DNA of 64,000 nucleotides from Plecoglossus altivelis. Taxonomy: Eukaryota > Chordata > Actinopteri > Osmeriformes > Plecoglossidae. A program made the translations under genes and the position numbers. Below, piece by piece: positions 36,255 to 48,235 of the stretch; position 1 is the stretch's first letter, and the number at the start of each line of letters is the position of its first letter. The notes under the pieces were generated by a model that searched no databases, was not told the origin of the DNA, and saw only the letters and a program-made list of their open reading frames with translations. The stretch covers positions 11,491,687 through 11,555,686 of the forward strand of contig BROE01000024.1 in assembly GCA_036571765.1 (NCBI GenBank), in the 5' to 3' direction.

Positions 36255-36320
36255 AAGAGGGCGAGTGTGTGTGTGTGTGAGAGAGAGAGAGAGACAGAGA
36301 GAGGGGGGAGAGAGAGCGAG
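36190..36320. repeat. (GT)n/(GA)n microsatellite next to mir-124
   Basis: GT units, a GA run of about 40 bp, GT again, then GA. It starts 36 bp from the hairpin on its 5' side. Confidence 0.95.
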
Positions 36321-36689
36321 TGTTGAATGCACTTCACCGCTATTTCGATTCTTCCAAAACATGACAAGATTAATATGGATTAAAAAATGTTGAATAACGC
36401 TTTGGCCTGAATCAAAATCATGTCCTGCGATGTCACGTTGAAAATCGTATACCTTAACTTTTGAAACCTAAAAGAAAATGCATCGGTCCGTCCCAATCCA
36501 TGGTTGGCAAAAAAAGGGGAAAAAGTCCTTTACATTTTCTTCAAAGGGCTACTATTTGGTCCATGAAACGTTAGACGTTGACGTCCTCCATCCTCACACC
36601 AAACACCTAAAAGAAAAGACAAAAATGTGTCATAAATCTCAAACTATAATTTCAGTCCTGCATCGTCAAGAAAGAATACAAACAGTTCA

Positions 36690-36714
36690 TATTTTATATG
36701 GCGCACATTTATAG
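36690..36714 (-). promoter_or_regulatory. Candidate TATA elements for the pri-mir-124 transcript
   Basis: Two minus-strand TATA-like motifs, CTATAAA (36708-36714) and ATATAAA (36693-36699), lie about 540 bp upstream of the hairpin. Further upstream, within 37092-37152, are a palindromic CRE and two E-boxes. Sequence-only inference; the region is AT-rich, so chance matches are possible. Confidence 0.25.
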
Positions 36715-37091
36715 ATCCATATTTAAAATGATAATCCAAAGAAATGCTAAAAATGTCGTTGTCCGTATCGGAAAAAATGAATGGCCCTCAAGTTTTAGAG
36801 CGCAGTAGCCTGCGCGCGGGTCACATAAAAATACCGCAAAGCGCGAGGATCGACTGGAGAGCCTCAAAAAGGCGATCAACCCGTTTACAGTAGCCTTGTA
36901 GTCCATCCGCGCACCTTGACACCACCAAAGGCAAACAGGGTTCTCCGGCAAAATCCACAAGAGACCCATGCCAAGCAGAGCTATATGTGTCCAGTTCCGA
37001 CACCGCTAAATGGGACTGATCTCCCTCCGTCCGGTCTCTTCCCCTCGCCGGCTGACTTTGGGATTAATGGCGCTCTAGCCAAACAAATAAG

Positions 37092-37165
37092 GCATCTGCC
37101 TTCAGCACAAGAGGATTGCATGGGGGTGGTGACGTCACTAGGCAAACAGATGTTCTCTGTATATA
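37092..37165. promoter_or_regulatory. CRE / E-box / TATA motif cluster upstream of mir-124
   Basis: Within 75 bp there are CATCTG (E-box, about 37093), a perfect palindromic CRE TGACGTCA (37130-37137), CAGATG (neurogenic bHLH-type E-box, 37147-37152) and TATATA (37160-37165). CAGATG is the class of E-box favoured by NeuroD/Neurogenin/Olig-type factors. This could be a promoter or enhancer for mir-124, or a promoter on the plus strand. Low to moderate confidence without conservation or transcription data. Confidence 0.35.
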
Positions 37166-39145
37166 CCCAACGTCCTGATTGTCGTCCCGTGTCCTTGAAA
37201 TAAGGATAATTCATTTCCCGGTTCCAGTTTAACGTCGGCTCACATTTTCTTAACTGATGGTGTCATTCCACTCCCTTGTTTCACGTCGATTAAATGTCAA
37301 CATTAGTAAAAAGGCAATAAAGGAGTTTTTTTATAATCAGATTTTAACATTTCAATACACGGTACAGTATTGAATGTTACGTTTTTGAGCATTATAACCC
37401 CCAAAATTGATTCAAATTCACATTTGGCAATATGATCAGTTACGCAATTGTTAGACTATAAATACTCCCTCTCGCTTCAAACACACACGCACGCACGCAC
37501 GCACGCGCACGCACACGGGGAGTTGCTGGGAGTGGGGGCGGGGGGAATTATTTTTTGTGTCCCCGTTTGATACAGGAATTAACAGCAGCAGTTTGGTTAA
37601 TCGAATGCAAGCTCTTATAGAATTTAAGCTAATTCACTATCTGTTGGTTTTGAAATGAACAACGTTTGATTTAGGTTGGTTGACTGGAAAAATGCAAGTG
37701 GTTGTCACATGATTTGATGTGGGTATTACAGTAGGTTATGTCAACTAAATATCGCATAGGCATCTATGTATAGACTGCACACATAGAGGGGAATGGGTGC
37801 TGTTCTGTGGCTGACCTTCATGTTATAGGATACAGGATTTATAGCTTAACACAATGGGAGAGTAATCTCATAAACGAAAGAGCTGCCTATAATATTACAA
37901 CTGTCAACCGTCTATTTTGGTTTTATTTCACAATGCGGATATATACCTATCTCTCTACCGGGTCACACCTGTATTTCATTGATTTGCTACATAATACCAT
38001 GCCAGAACAATCCTCTGTAGTGTAGTATTGGCTATAACCTAATGAATCTGTACTGATGAGTCAATGCTCCAAGCGATTAGAGTACCACATACCAGGCAAC
38101 ACCGTCACAGCCTACATTTTCTGCATGCACCTGCTAATGCTAAACAGGATGCTATTCGGGATGAGGCTAACCTCTAATCTCAACATTAAACAGCATATTT
38201 GCACGCTGAAAAGCAATGCACATCCGTAGGAACGCGGAATGGGATTGTTGCATTGCATTATTCAGTCAACATTTTGGATGTATAAGGGGTTGAAGAGACA
38301 AAGGGAAACGCCATTTTAGATGTGGAAAATCCTTCCCTCTCTCATTAGTCATAATTGTTTCCCTCTTTTAACAATCATATGGGGTTTTAGCACACCACGG
38401 CACATTCACATATGACCACCTTGCATCACAGATCCAATTGAGTCAGCGACCCAGTTGACCCAATGTGCGCGGATCCATTGTCCTAAAGCGCCGCGCAACG
38501 AGCAAATGAGCATGCTGCAATACTCATTATCGATTATGCAACTGCCAACATAAACCTAAAATCTTATCATACGGAAACATTTGGATGGAATCTTGTCTTT
38601 GTCAGCATCTTTAACCTAAGTCCGCTATGTGAGCTTTCCCATACGTCCGCAATAACAATGGCTAGTGAAACATCGGATCGCAGGTCCGTCATCTCTGTGT
38701 GACCGATTTTTACGGCGATTCTTTACCACAGCACCTTAAATGTGGATGCTTTATATTGAAGGGTGAAGAGTGTAAAGTTTGATTCCTGGCTATCTTCACA
38801 CGAAATCATACCAAAAATGAGGTTGAATCTAAAGATGGATGTGTTATACTTACAATCTCACGTTCCACGCCATATGGTCGCTCCCATACTCTGGTCTGAT
38901 CGTGTATCCATATGCTATCTATTCTATGTTGGCGCTGTCTAGTTCGTTGCTTGGGTCTTTTTTAGCTTCTGCAGTCGCTTGTATTCCCGTTCCTTTGGTA
39001 TGGAGGTGGACATTCAGATGACTCTGTGAAGCAAGAAGCCGATACTACCAATGAGACCGATGCTAGTCTCCGCAAAGCATGGCTGCGTTTTTTTCTTTTA
39101 CTTTTTTTTCAAAAGAGGGCAGGTCTGTGCATTACAATGAGTTAA
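37166..39145. other. Noncoding block
   Basis: AT-rich unique sequence with a (CACG)n tract at 37483-37516. No gene seen. Confidence 0.5.
37483..37516. repeat. (ACGC)n microsatellite
   Basis: ACACACGCACGCACGC-type units, CpG-rich in an AT-rich setting. Confidence 0.9.
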
Positions 39146-39183
39146 ATCTCTCCCTCTCTCTCTCTACCCCCCTCTCTCTCTCT

Positions 39184-39218
<35 letters not shown>
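39146..39218. repeat. (CT)n-(CA)n microsatellite
   Basis: CTCTCT runs followed by about 15 CA units. Confidence 0.95.
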
Positions 39219-42200
39219 AGTTCGAAGAAAACAAGTAGCCCAATCTGATGATACCTTTTTAAAATTATTATTATTATATAATTATTGATGTTAACCACAT
39301 CAACTACAAAATATATACAAAAAATAGTGGACTAAATGTATTACATACATATAATCCTGGCCCCCAGATTAGGAATATGCGCAATCGAATCTATGTGCTA
39401 GGCGCTATTCGTCATGTTTAATACCACGTGTCTTTAGAGGTCCATTAGTGCGTTACAGTTTCACGCATCATGCCCTTGGACCGCATCGCAATCTCAGTAG
39501 AACCCAATGGTCGACCCGATGGCAATGCCCGTATCTCACGGGTTGATAAACGTCATATTGCTTGACATTAAAATAGTCAAATGTTCTGTTTACAACTCAC
39601 GGCGATCTAAACCTTCGCTGGGTTGGTACTGTAGCAACACATCTAATCCAATAGAGCGTTCCAAAGATCTCAAATGAATTGTGGTCTAATGCATGTTGTC
39701 ATGTCCTACAAACTCGAAGGCCCGTTTAGGACATGGACCCAACGCTACTATAGAGTATAGTCAACCTTTTATTATTCTGATGGGCACACTTAGGATACAC
39801 GTTTAAAAATAAAACAAGCTTGTGTTACTGTCGAAACTCGTGCATGACATCCACTGAGCGAACGCATAGTCTACACTGCAGAATTCGGCTTCCTCTTTTT
39901 AATTGGGTCAGTAGAAGATTAGCTGACGAACAATTAAGAAATAGCATACTCAGTAGAGTGGCTTTTGAAATGCTAGATCTTTTTGAAATGCAAAGCATCG
40001 TGTCGTCTATAATCTATGGATTTTGAATTGGCTTCACGCTGCCTCTTATATTTCCAAGCATTTCAGCAATGTCTTAATGCTCTATCTAATTCACTGACAC
40101 GTTAACACATCATTTCTTTACAAAAATATGGTCCTGCTATTTTTGTTTTGTTTTACAAGACTCCGAACGGGCATAAGACAGTTGTGTGAGGCATTCAATA
40201 TTGAATTAATAATTGATTAAAGTGAGGCCCATTCTCGAGCTCCGTTCCACTGGTTTGTATTCCCTTCACTTCCTGCCGCGATCGACTGAGGAGCGAAGTA
40301 TCCAATAGAAACAACGCAGTGTTGAATCACACGAGAGGCCCCGCGGAAAGATGATGTCATTTGAGTAACCCCACTAACCCCGTAGAATAAAGGAAGCAAG
40401 TATAGGCTACGTACATCTCACACCACGTAAGAGAAGCATATGAACATTTCCACCGCGACCCCATTAATTGCCAACATTAAACTACACTTCACATTCTCAA
40501 AACTAAACATTTCAGGTTTAAAAAAAAATCGTGTTCTACTCTGCTCGTAGTGAGAATGTTGTAGGCCTCCGTAGATTTCTACCCCATGTCTGACTGCTCT
40601 CTTTACAATCACCCCTTCATCTAAAGGCGGTCCGCTATCTCTTCTGATGCGATAGCGCATATACGGTGCTGGAATGTGAATTGATTAACACGGAAATTAT
40701 TAAGTTTGATTGTTTTTGAATTTTTGCTTAAGATTTTAGGACATAATTAAGATAGTTTCATCCTTTATCAGAGCGCAAATTATTCGCAGATATTTAAACA
40801 TTTATGAGTCCATACATATCTGGCTACAACGTTGACGTGGAATTGTAAAGATCAGTTTTGCCCTGAGAGTGGGGGAAAGCTATTGTTCCCGCTGAAACAA
40901 TGGAAGCTGCGGGCGACATACAGCGGTGCGCGCATGAATAGCGAGGCTCTGGGATGTGCGCGGGTCAGTGCCTGGGGTCTCTGTCCCAAAGCCTTTTCTC
41001 AGCGTGTTACAATGAACCTGCACGAGGTCGCTGCTCCTCGAGGTCACAGGCCATATCCTTTTGTCCCGCACTTCAAAACAGATAAACATTTATTAATCAA
41101 GACCCAACCGGAGGGCCCCAGTTTCGCAGTGAAAACATAACAGAGAGAGAGAGAGAGAGACAGAGAGGGTTTGCGCTGAGGAAAACGAGAGAGAGTGAGA
41201 AAGGGACAGAAATATCTAGTCCTGCAGATGCACTTTCCACCACAGGCTATATGTGAAAGTTGGGATAAATGTATAATGTTGCCATGAAGGTTGTAGAGAA
41301 AGACCTGCGGATTGTTAATCACCGTGGGCTGGGACGAGGAAGCTGCAAATGCAAGGGTGGTTTAATGGACCATTCCACTATGTGGTTGGATTTGCAGAGG
41401 TATGTTCAGAAGTAGAATAGCCTATATGAATGGCAATGCTTTTGCAGGGACGCTGGGTTTTTTTGCGGAGGCAATGGAAATTGAACGTATTGGTCTTCCT
41501 ATGGTTATAAACAATTTAAACGGATTGTTTACAATAGACTTTCTGATCATAACAACTAACACTAGTACTTTACGAATGTATTATGCAAAATTCTATGTGA
41601 AAATAGCAGTATTTAAAAACTAGCAAAGGGGTTTGTTTTTCAATTAGTTGTTGATGTTGCTACATTGGTGTTTGTTTTGATTTATTATCCTGTATGATTT
41701 TTGACCATTTCTTTACGTTGTATAATAATGGTATTTTGAAGTCGAACTCACCTATTTAGCTTGTAAAATATGTATAGTAAATTAAAACATTTACCAAATG
41801 GGTTAGCGTTCATAGCCGTCAATCTAAGGCCCACAAGCCTCGCTGCAGACTCAACAGTGAACACTGCGTATTGTCGTGTTTGTTTTAGATTTACAGAACG
41901 TGTCTTCATGAATATATTTAGATTCCAAGTGAAGTAGACTGTCCGGACATTTTGTGATAACTCTCTGATGTAAATGTATCGATGACGAATTATGTTTTGA
42001 GGAAATAGTGAAACGAAAATGTCCCAAACAAACGAAATTTGTGACGCAACGTCCGTGTAAATAATGTTCGACTACATGTCCCCTATTGATGGTTGAAGCA
42101 ATCCGTTTTACAACTGAAAAACCGTGTGGTCACCAACGCATATTAATCGACTTTTACAAAGGGTCGCCTATAACAATAACTCCACTTCTCCCTCATCTTG

Positions 42201-44177
42201 TACATTATCACAGCACAATACAATACAATCGCCCACATAACCTTATATTAAATCTACAGTATGTATAGTCTTAAGCCTATTTTAAGCGCACTGAAATGCA
42301 TGTCACAGTTGACCAAAGCTAGGACATCTGCCTTTTCCTTCTGTCTTTGCAAAACCATGCAATTGTTATGTTAACATTTTGTGGACAACAATAGCTTCTT
42401 ATTAGCATCATCCCAGAGTTATTCCATTGTGTTGTGGCAGTTTAATAGAATTACTCTGATGCCGTACCACACCAATTTGAAGCACCAAGACTTACCATAT
42501 ATAATACATATTAACATATACCCATTTATATTGTGACAGCTGTCATAATGACAGTGTGAGTTTTTTTGGGATCTCATTATAAAGGATAGTTTAGGCATCG
42601 GATAGTTCCACCAACATCATACAATTTATGGTTCAATATACATTTTAGTATCTTCAAAATAGGTACAATCTAACTTGCATGACTTATGTGACATGAACCC
42701 ACATGTTTTATCTTGTGGTCACAAGCACACAGATGATTGATTGACTCTTGCTGATCTGGAGAAACTAATTGTGATCAAGAAACAGACTAGGCAACCCAAG
42801 CTAACTGGGTGAAGTAAATCATCTTGTCCGTGTTCACAGTTGGACAATCAAAACAAGGCATGATAAGATATTTAAAAGATCAAAGCGTGATTTGCATTAT
42901 CAAACATAAAGGTGTAGTCACACGAGTTATGTTTTTGAAATCAGTTTTGGAGACTGTTTGCCAAGGCCTTATGTAATATGAGCCTGGTGGAGTGAGATGG
43001 TGTCTCTGCTTTGATGTTAATTTCCTATTTCCAGAGCAATAAATCCCATGAACACTAATTGGCCTATAGTATACAGTATAAAAGTATATTGTATAAAAGC
43101 GTACCGTATGAAAGTATACCATAGAAAAGTATACAGTAAAAAAGCACAGAAGTTCCTTGTACCATGCTTAAAAAAATGTTTTCAGATAAATTTACCATCC
43201 AAATATGCATAACTACCAAACGTCTGACTAGGGTCTCTTCCTGCATCCGTCATGCAGAGATGGGGTGTTATCGTCAGGCAGAAGTGACCCTCCCAACACC
43301 ATGCAGTTGTGGTTGTTGTGTGTTTGCGTGCTAGCACAACCAGGTCATGTGCTGTGCAAGCCTCCTGGCTGTGTTTGTGTTGTGCATCATGTTCCTCATC
43401 TCTGATGTAACAAGCTCAGTCGTTTGACGTTAGTCGGATGTTTTCTGACATGAAAAAAGATCTGAAATCAGAGTTTAAGTTTTGAGTTGATTTCTTGACA
43501 ACTTCAGTGGTAGTAGTAGCGATGGTGTATGGATGCCATTGAATGTATAATTTATTTGGCACATGAAGTTGGTTTTTACAGACGTACTTTAACTGGAGTG
43601 CTTTGCTAAAACAGGTACTTAATCATACACAGTTAGATCAATTATACACGGAAATTCGTCTGCAATTCTAATGTATTTTATTTATGTAAGGTAAGATGTT
43701 TTATCCCTCCAATATAAGCTGTGATGATTAAGCTAACACAGATAGCATGGTGAACATACAGTCAACATCAGCGCTATTCTCACTATTCTGCCTCAGAGTA
43801 CACCGTTTCCTGTGTGTGAGAGAGATTTAAAGAGAGCGAGGTTGAGAGGGAAGGACCTCGGCCCCATCTGACATTACTGGGGGGTCAAACGAGCATGTAG
43901 GGCACCTGGTCCTCCTCCTCCTCCTCCCTCTGTGATGTTAAATGTCAGCAGTAGCGACAGCAACACCCTTAGAAAGAAGCCAGCTCTATTATCATACTTT
44001 TGCTAGGAGATCGTCACATTTGACTCCTTGTGCTATGTTTCTCCTTTGTACGGCAATTAAAGCGACGAAAGAAAGCAATGGAATTTACGCAAGGTGTGTT
44101 AACCCCTGCTTGTAATCCAGCAGCGGCTGCTTTTGAAATGACCGAATGTAGATGTGAACAATCCACGAACGGTGAAG
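39219..44177. other. Noncoding block, repeat-poor
   Basis: No gene recognised. AT-rich unique sequence with a short GA run at 41142-41167 and a 15-bp tandem array at 43069-43143. Confidence 0.5.
43069..43143. repeat. 15-bp tandem repeat GTATACAGTATAAAA, 5 copies
   Basis: Five exact-length 15-base units (43069, 43084, 43099, 43114, 43129) with substitutions. Two contain TATAAAA. Confidence 0.9.
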
Positions 44178-44250
44178 GACCCTCTCTCTCTCCCTCATTC
44201 TCGCTCTCTCTCGCTCTATGTCTCTCTCTCGCTCTCTCTACTCTTCCCCC
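44178..44250. repeat. CT-rich tract
   Basis: Interrupted (CT)n with CGCTCT variants. Confidence 0.9.
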
Positions 44251-44936
44251 CCTCATACAGAGCAACCTTTTAAAATATCACTTTGCCCGAAGCTACACTT
44301 TATTTCCTTTCAGATGAGAGCTGATGTGATTTGTTTAAACATTGCAGAGGGGATGTGTAATATTACCTTCTGCAAATGGAGCCTGTATTCACCCTCACAC
44401 ACCGCATGTTGTTTAAACCCAGTGTTTTGATTTAATTAAACAAATGAATCAATCTTCTCTGTAGCCAGGTGTTAATATTTGTGGTAATTATCTGTGCCTC
44501 AGTAACGATTGCACTGTTTCAGGCTGAATCTCTGCAGTACTAAACCCACACTACAACACTTGACAACGCCATTGGTGATAACCAACACTTACTTTAAGTT
44601 AAAGTCCTTTGCTGACTCAGTTATTCAGTTGTTCCGGACAAAGCAGTTTGTTTGAAAAGTAATACAGGCCACTGCCTCTCATTCACAGAGCAGGCAATGG
44701 ATTCTAGATGCCAACGTCCGGCTGTGACGCGGCACAAACTCTGAATGTCAGCAGTCACAATCTAGGCTCTATACTGTTGCAGACCAAATGCCCATTGAAG
44801 CCCAATCAGCGAGGCTGTTCTTTGCTTGTAAGTGGATTTCTCCCATACCCCCAAGGGTTGCGAAATAGGGGTCAATGGGTCTGGTATTGTTTTTCTATGG
44901 CTGTTTATCACAGTGCATCTCTACACTTTCAGCTGT

Positions 44937-44937
<1 letters not shown>
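44251..44937. other. Noncoding interval
   Basis: Unique AT-rich sequence; nothing recognised. Confidence 0.5.
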
Positions 44938-44996
<59 letters not shown>

Positions 44997-45492
44997 AGGA
45001 GAGAGTGTCGCACAGAGCAATAGAGACAGAGAGAGAAATAGAGAGGTGAGAGAGAGTGAGAGCAAGGTAGAAAGAGAAGGTGGGGAGTGTCAGAGAGAGA
45101 GAAAGAGAGAGAGGAGGATATAGTGTCAGAGAAAGAGAGAGAGGGATTGAGAGAGAGAGACATGTATAGGGGCAGAGAGAGGGAGGGAGTGTGTGTGTGA
45201 GTGAGAGAGGCAGAGATAAGGACAGAGAGAGGGAGTGAGTGTGTGAGAGAGAGACATAAATAATGACAGAGAGAGAGAGTGAGTGTGTGTGAGAGAGACA
45301 GATAGGGACAGAGAGAGGGAGTGAGTGTGTGAAAGAGAGAGAAAGAGAGTGACATTCATAGGGACAGAGAGAGAGACTGAGTGTGTGAAAGAGAGAGAAA
45401 GAGAGAGACATAGATAGGGACAGAGAGAGAGACTGAGTGTGAGAGAGAGACATAGATAGGGACAGAGAGAGGGACAGAGTGTGAGAGAGACG
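44938..45492. repeat. GA-rich minisatellite
   Basis: A (GA)27 run, then about 500 bp of GAGAGACAGATAGGGACAGAGAGAGGGAGTGAGTGTG-like units. All open frames here are repeat translations. Confidence 0.97.
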
Positions 45493-46448
45493 GCATCAAG
45501 ACCCCCTCCGAAAAAAGGAAATAACTGTTATTACGTTCTATGTGCATGCATGTCTACGCACAAACACAACCACACCGTGAAAAGGACTGCAATTTTTTTT
45601 CCCAGGGACTCAGCCGCATCCCTGTGAGAAAAACATTTGAAAGAAGTAAATATCACTTATCTTCCAGCATAGGAAATGAAGGAGCAGGGTACGCTTCTGA
45701 GCCACTGAAAATATTGTCAGTTGAAAATTGTAAACTCCTCTCTAGCTATATGCACAAGCATGAATTTAATCCAAACGGTATCTGAGCTATTTATATTGAC
45801 AATTATACGAGGTGTAAAACTGAATACTTCTGAATATGTGGGTTAGGTTTGACATGTTTTCTTATATGGGAGAAAAGAGATTCAGAGAATAAATGGATAG
45901 CAATCTATCACCTTTTTCTCTCAGAGCTTAATACATTTGTAGTTATGTCTCCAGTCAGTTTGCGTTTACTGAACAATAAAACATTTCATGCATTATTTTA
46001 ACCAAGGAATATGGTGAAATGATGCGTTTCACCCAACCACCTATGATCATTTTTATGGCAAAAAAATAAATAAGAATACGTATTGTGTGTTTGCATTTGT
46101 TTGAATACATCGTAGCGTTTCCTTCTGTAAAGATGTTTCCACAAGAATAAAAACAAATTCTCTGCCGTAAGCCCATACTGTTTCTGAGATTAAACTTGGG
46201 TTCAGTCAATAGGAAGGAATGTTTGTCTCTGCCTGCAATGTGATCATTGCTCCAAAGCTCAGCTATACATTTATTTTGATTTAATTGTATTAATGCAGCG
46301 CGTAATGGACGAGCATATGCTTCACGTTGATTACCGTTCCTCCCTGACTCAATATGTCCTAGTTTGCTACCCTTCGCCTGACTATCGGAATGAGAATATG
46401 TGCCTTGAGTTAATGCTGATTGCAGCAGCTGCCAACACGCGAATCTCC

Positions 46449-46479
46449 ATGGCAACAATAACGGTTGCCGGGCAACCGT
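46449..46479. promoter_or_regulatory. RFX X-box pair, one a perfect palindrome
   Basis: ACGGTTGCC-G-GGCAACCGT (46461-46479) is a perfect 19-base palindrome with 9-base arms and the GTTGCC/GGCAAC half-sites of an RFX X-box with a one-base spacer. Immediately before it, CCATGGCAAC (46448-46457) is a second X-box half-site with a degenerate partner. RFX factors drive ciliary and some neuronal and immune genes. No adjacent gene is recognisable, so the target is unknown. Confidence 0.45.
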
Positions 46480-46889
46480 GTTCTTTTAGCGACACTGAAA
46501 GAATATGTAAGGGTGTAAGGCTTCACGAGCGTCTCCGGCGAACGCGCTATATGCGTTGAAACGGAATGCGAGGGACTAGAATGGAAACCGCCCAATTTTC
46601 ACCCGTTAAAATGCGTCTTGTGATTGCCTTCATGGTACCCCAGCTAAACAACCGTGTGGGTCATACCATTTATGGACGAAATATTCAATTACTGCCGGAC
46701 AAATAATCCGTTTCTTTCCCCACACCAAATGAGCAGATTCATGACAAAGTCATGTTTGCTTCCATGAAAGCGTGGGGCCTGGAGAGTGGCTTGGACTGGG
46801 AACAGAGCTATGTCCTCCTCACGCTTGGATGAAACGGCCAGGCGTCGGCCATCTTGCTTTCTGCAGCAAGTATTCCCCTGCAGCTCAGA

Positions 46890-46994
46890 GCAGACCCAGG
46901 TGGCATGCGCACACGCCACGGAACAAAGCATTCCATCAGCTCTGGTGACATCACTGCAGTCAGCTCAGCTGTTTCTGCCAGAGCTATAAATAGT
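46890..46994 (+). promoter_or_regulatory. Candidate core promoter or MEF2 site
   Basis: CTATAAATAG (46985-46994) matches both a strong TATA box and the MEF2 consensus YTAWWWWTAR. Upstream in the same orientation are a CRE-like TGACATCA and a GCATGCGCAC element resembling an NRF1 half-site. A GA repeat begins right after it. No downstream coding exon is recognised; it could serve a noncoding RNA or be an enhancer. Confidence 0.25.
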
Positions 46995-47001
46995 GTAATG
47001 G

Positions 47002-47064
47002 AGAGAGAGAGAGACAGAGACAGAGAGACCGAGAGAGCGAGAGAAGGAGAAAGAGAGATAAGAC
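47002..47064. repeat. GA-rich tract
   Basis: (GA)n with GACAGAGACC interruptions, just after the TATA-like site. Confidence 0.9.
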
Positions 47065-48039
47065 TGCCTATGCAGAAAATATTTAACTCTCCTGACCCAC
47101 GTCTTGACTGCAAGCTAGTCTGTGTTGTTTTCCTCCATAAAAGAGACTAACTGGATATCTAGCCTTACGCTAATCAGCTAGCTTCCTTGTTCGCTAGCGC
47201 TTGTGTGTGCCCTTCCACCGTGTACCTTGAATCTAAAGCAGTGTTTTGGGGAGGGATTTTTCAGATCTTTTTTTTTCTGATGTCACTGCTGACACAATAC
47301 ACTTTCTTCCGTTTTCAATATTTGTCCAGTTTGTGTAGTCGTCGGACGTCCTGAACTAAAAAACAATGTGTTGGTACGTGCTTCACTTGCAAACACAAGT
47401 GGAAACGGAGGACGGGACGTCATCGACAGGGATTCGCCCGACACAGAGTGAATCATACTGCAGTCTCTCTCTGTCACTCTGTGAAAGAAGCAATCGTTAG
47501 TTGTGAAAAGAGAGAGTCTGCATCAAGACTGTCCCCTCTGTTTCGAGGGTCTCTCAGCCACCACGGCTGAGAGATAGAGAACACCTGCCAACAGGGGTCA
47601 GAAGTTCAGGCCTCAAACCTTAGCTCTTGTTCACACGCAGACGACAGGCACCAAGGACCTGTTGTTTTTTCCGTGGACAGGAAACACCAAGGGTAGTCAC
47701 ACAGCAGTCAGTGTTAAAGATGCCCCAGTGTTTCACCCAGAGACAACAGGCTGCTTGCTGTTCTTTGAACCCCGCAGAGAATCCCCGAGACAGGCGTGTC
47801 AGCAGGAAGGATGGAGAGGACGAGCGGGAACGCGGAGGAGAGGAGGAGGAAGCGAGAGAAGGGTTAAGTTGACTGGAGGCCCCTGTTTGCAATGCAGCAA
47901 AAAGCAAGTGTAGCCAGTGACAGAGCTGCATGTTTCCTGGCTCCCAGCCAGGATGTGGCTCCGCGTGGCCCCGGCCCTCTCCTCACACAGCCCAGCTGGT
48001 CCTCACAGGTGTTCCACCACCGCTGCACAGGCGCTCCTG
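47065..48039. other. Noncoding interval
   Basis: Unique sequence; no gene recognised. Confidence 0.5.
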
Positions 48040-48235
48040 CCAGCCAGCCGGCCAGACAGACTGACAGCCAGTCAGTCAGTGGGTCAGCCGGCCAGCCAGC
48101 CAGTCGGCCAGCCAGCCAGCCAGCCAGCTAGTCATCCCAATCAGTCAGTTTGCAAATGAACCAGTCAGCCACCCCCAGCGCCTGCTTAAGCCTGCGTCCA
48201 TCCATCCATCCTCCCGTTATCCAGCCAGCCAGCCA
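48040..48235. repeat. (CAGC)n/(CAGT)n tetranucleotide minisatellite
   Basis: GCCAGCCAGCC and CAGTCAGT units at 48040-48130, with further CCATCCATCC and AGCCAGCC units to about 48235. Confidence 0.9.

Larger units (their letters stand above)
45493..46999. other. Noncoding interval with RFX and TATA/MEF2 motifs
   Basis: A 167-codon minus-strand open frame (45955-46458) has no recognisable domain and is not called as a gene. The X-box palindrome and the TATA/MEF2-like site are annotated separately. Confidence 0.45.

Noticed and set aside
45955..46458. 167-codon minus-strand frame
   Set aside because: No domain recognised, and it overlaps the RFX palindrome region; most likely chance.
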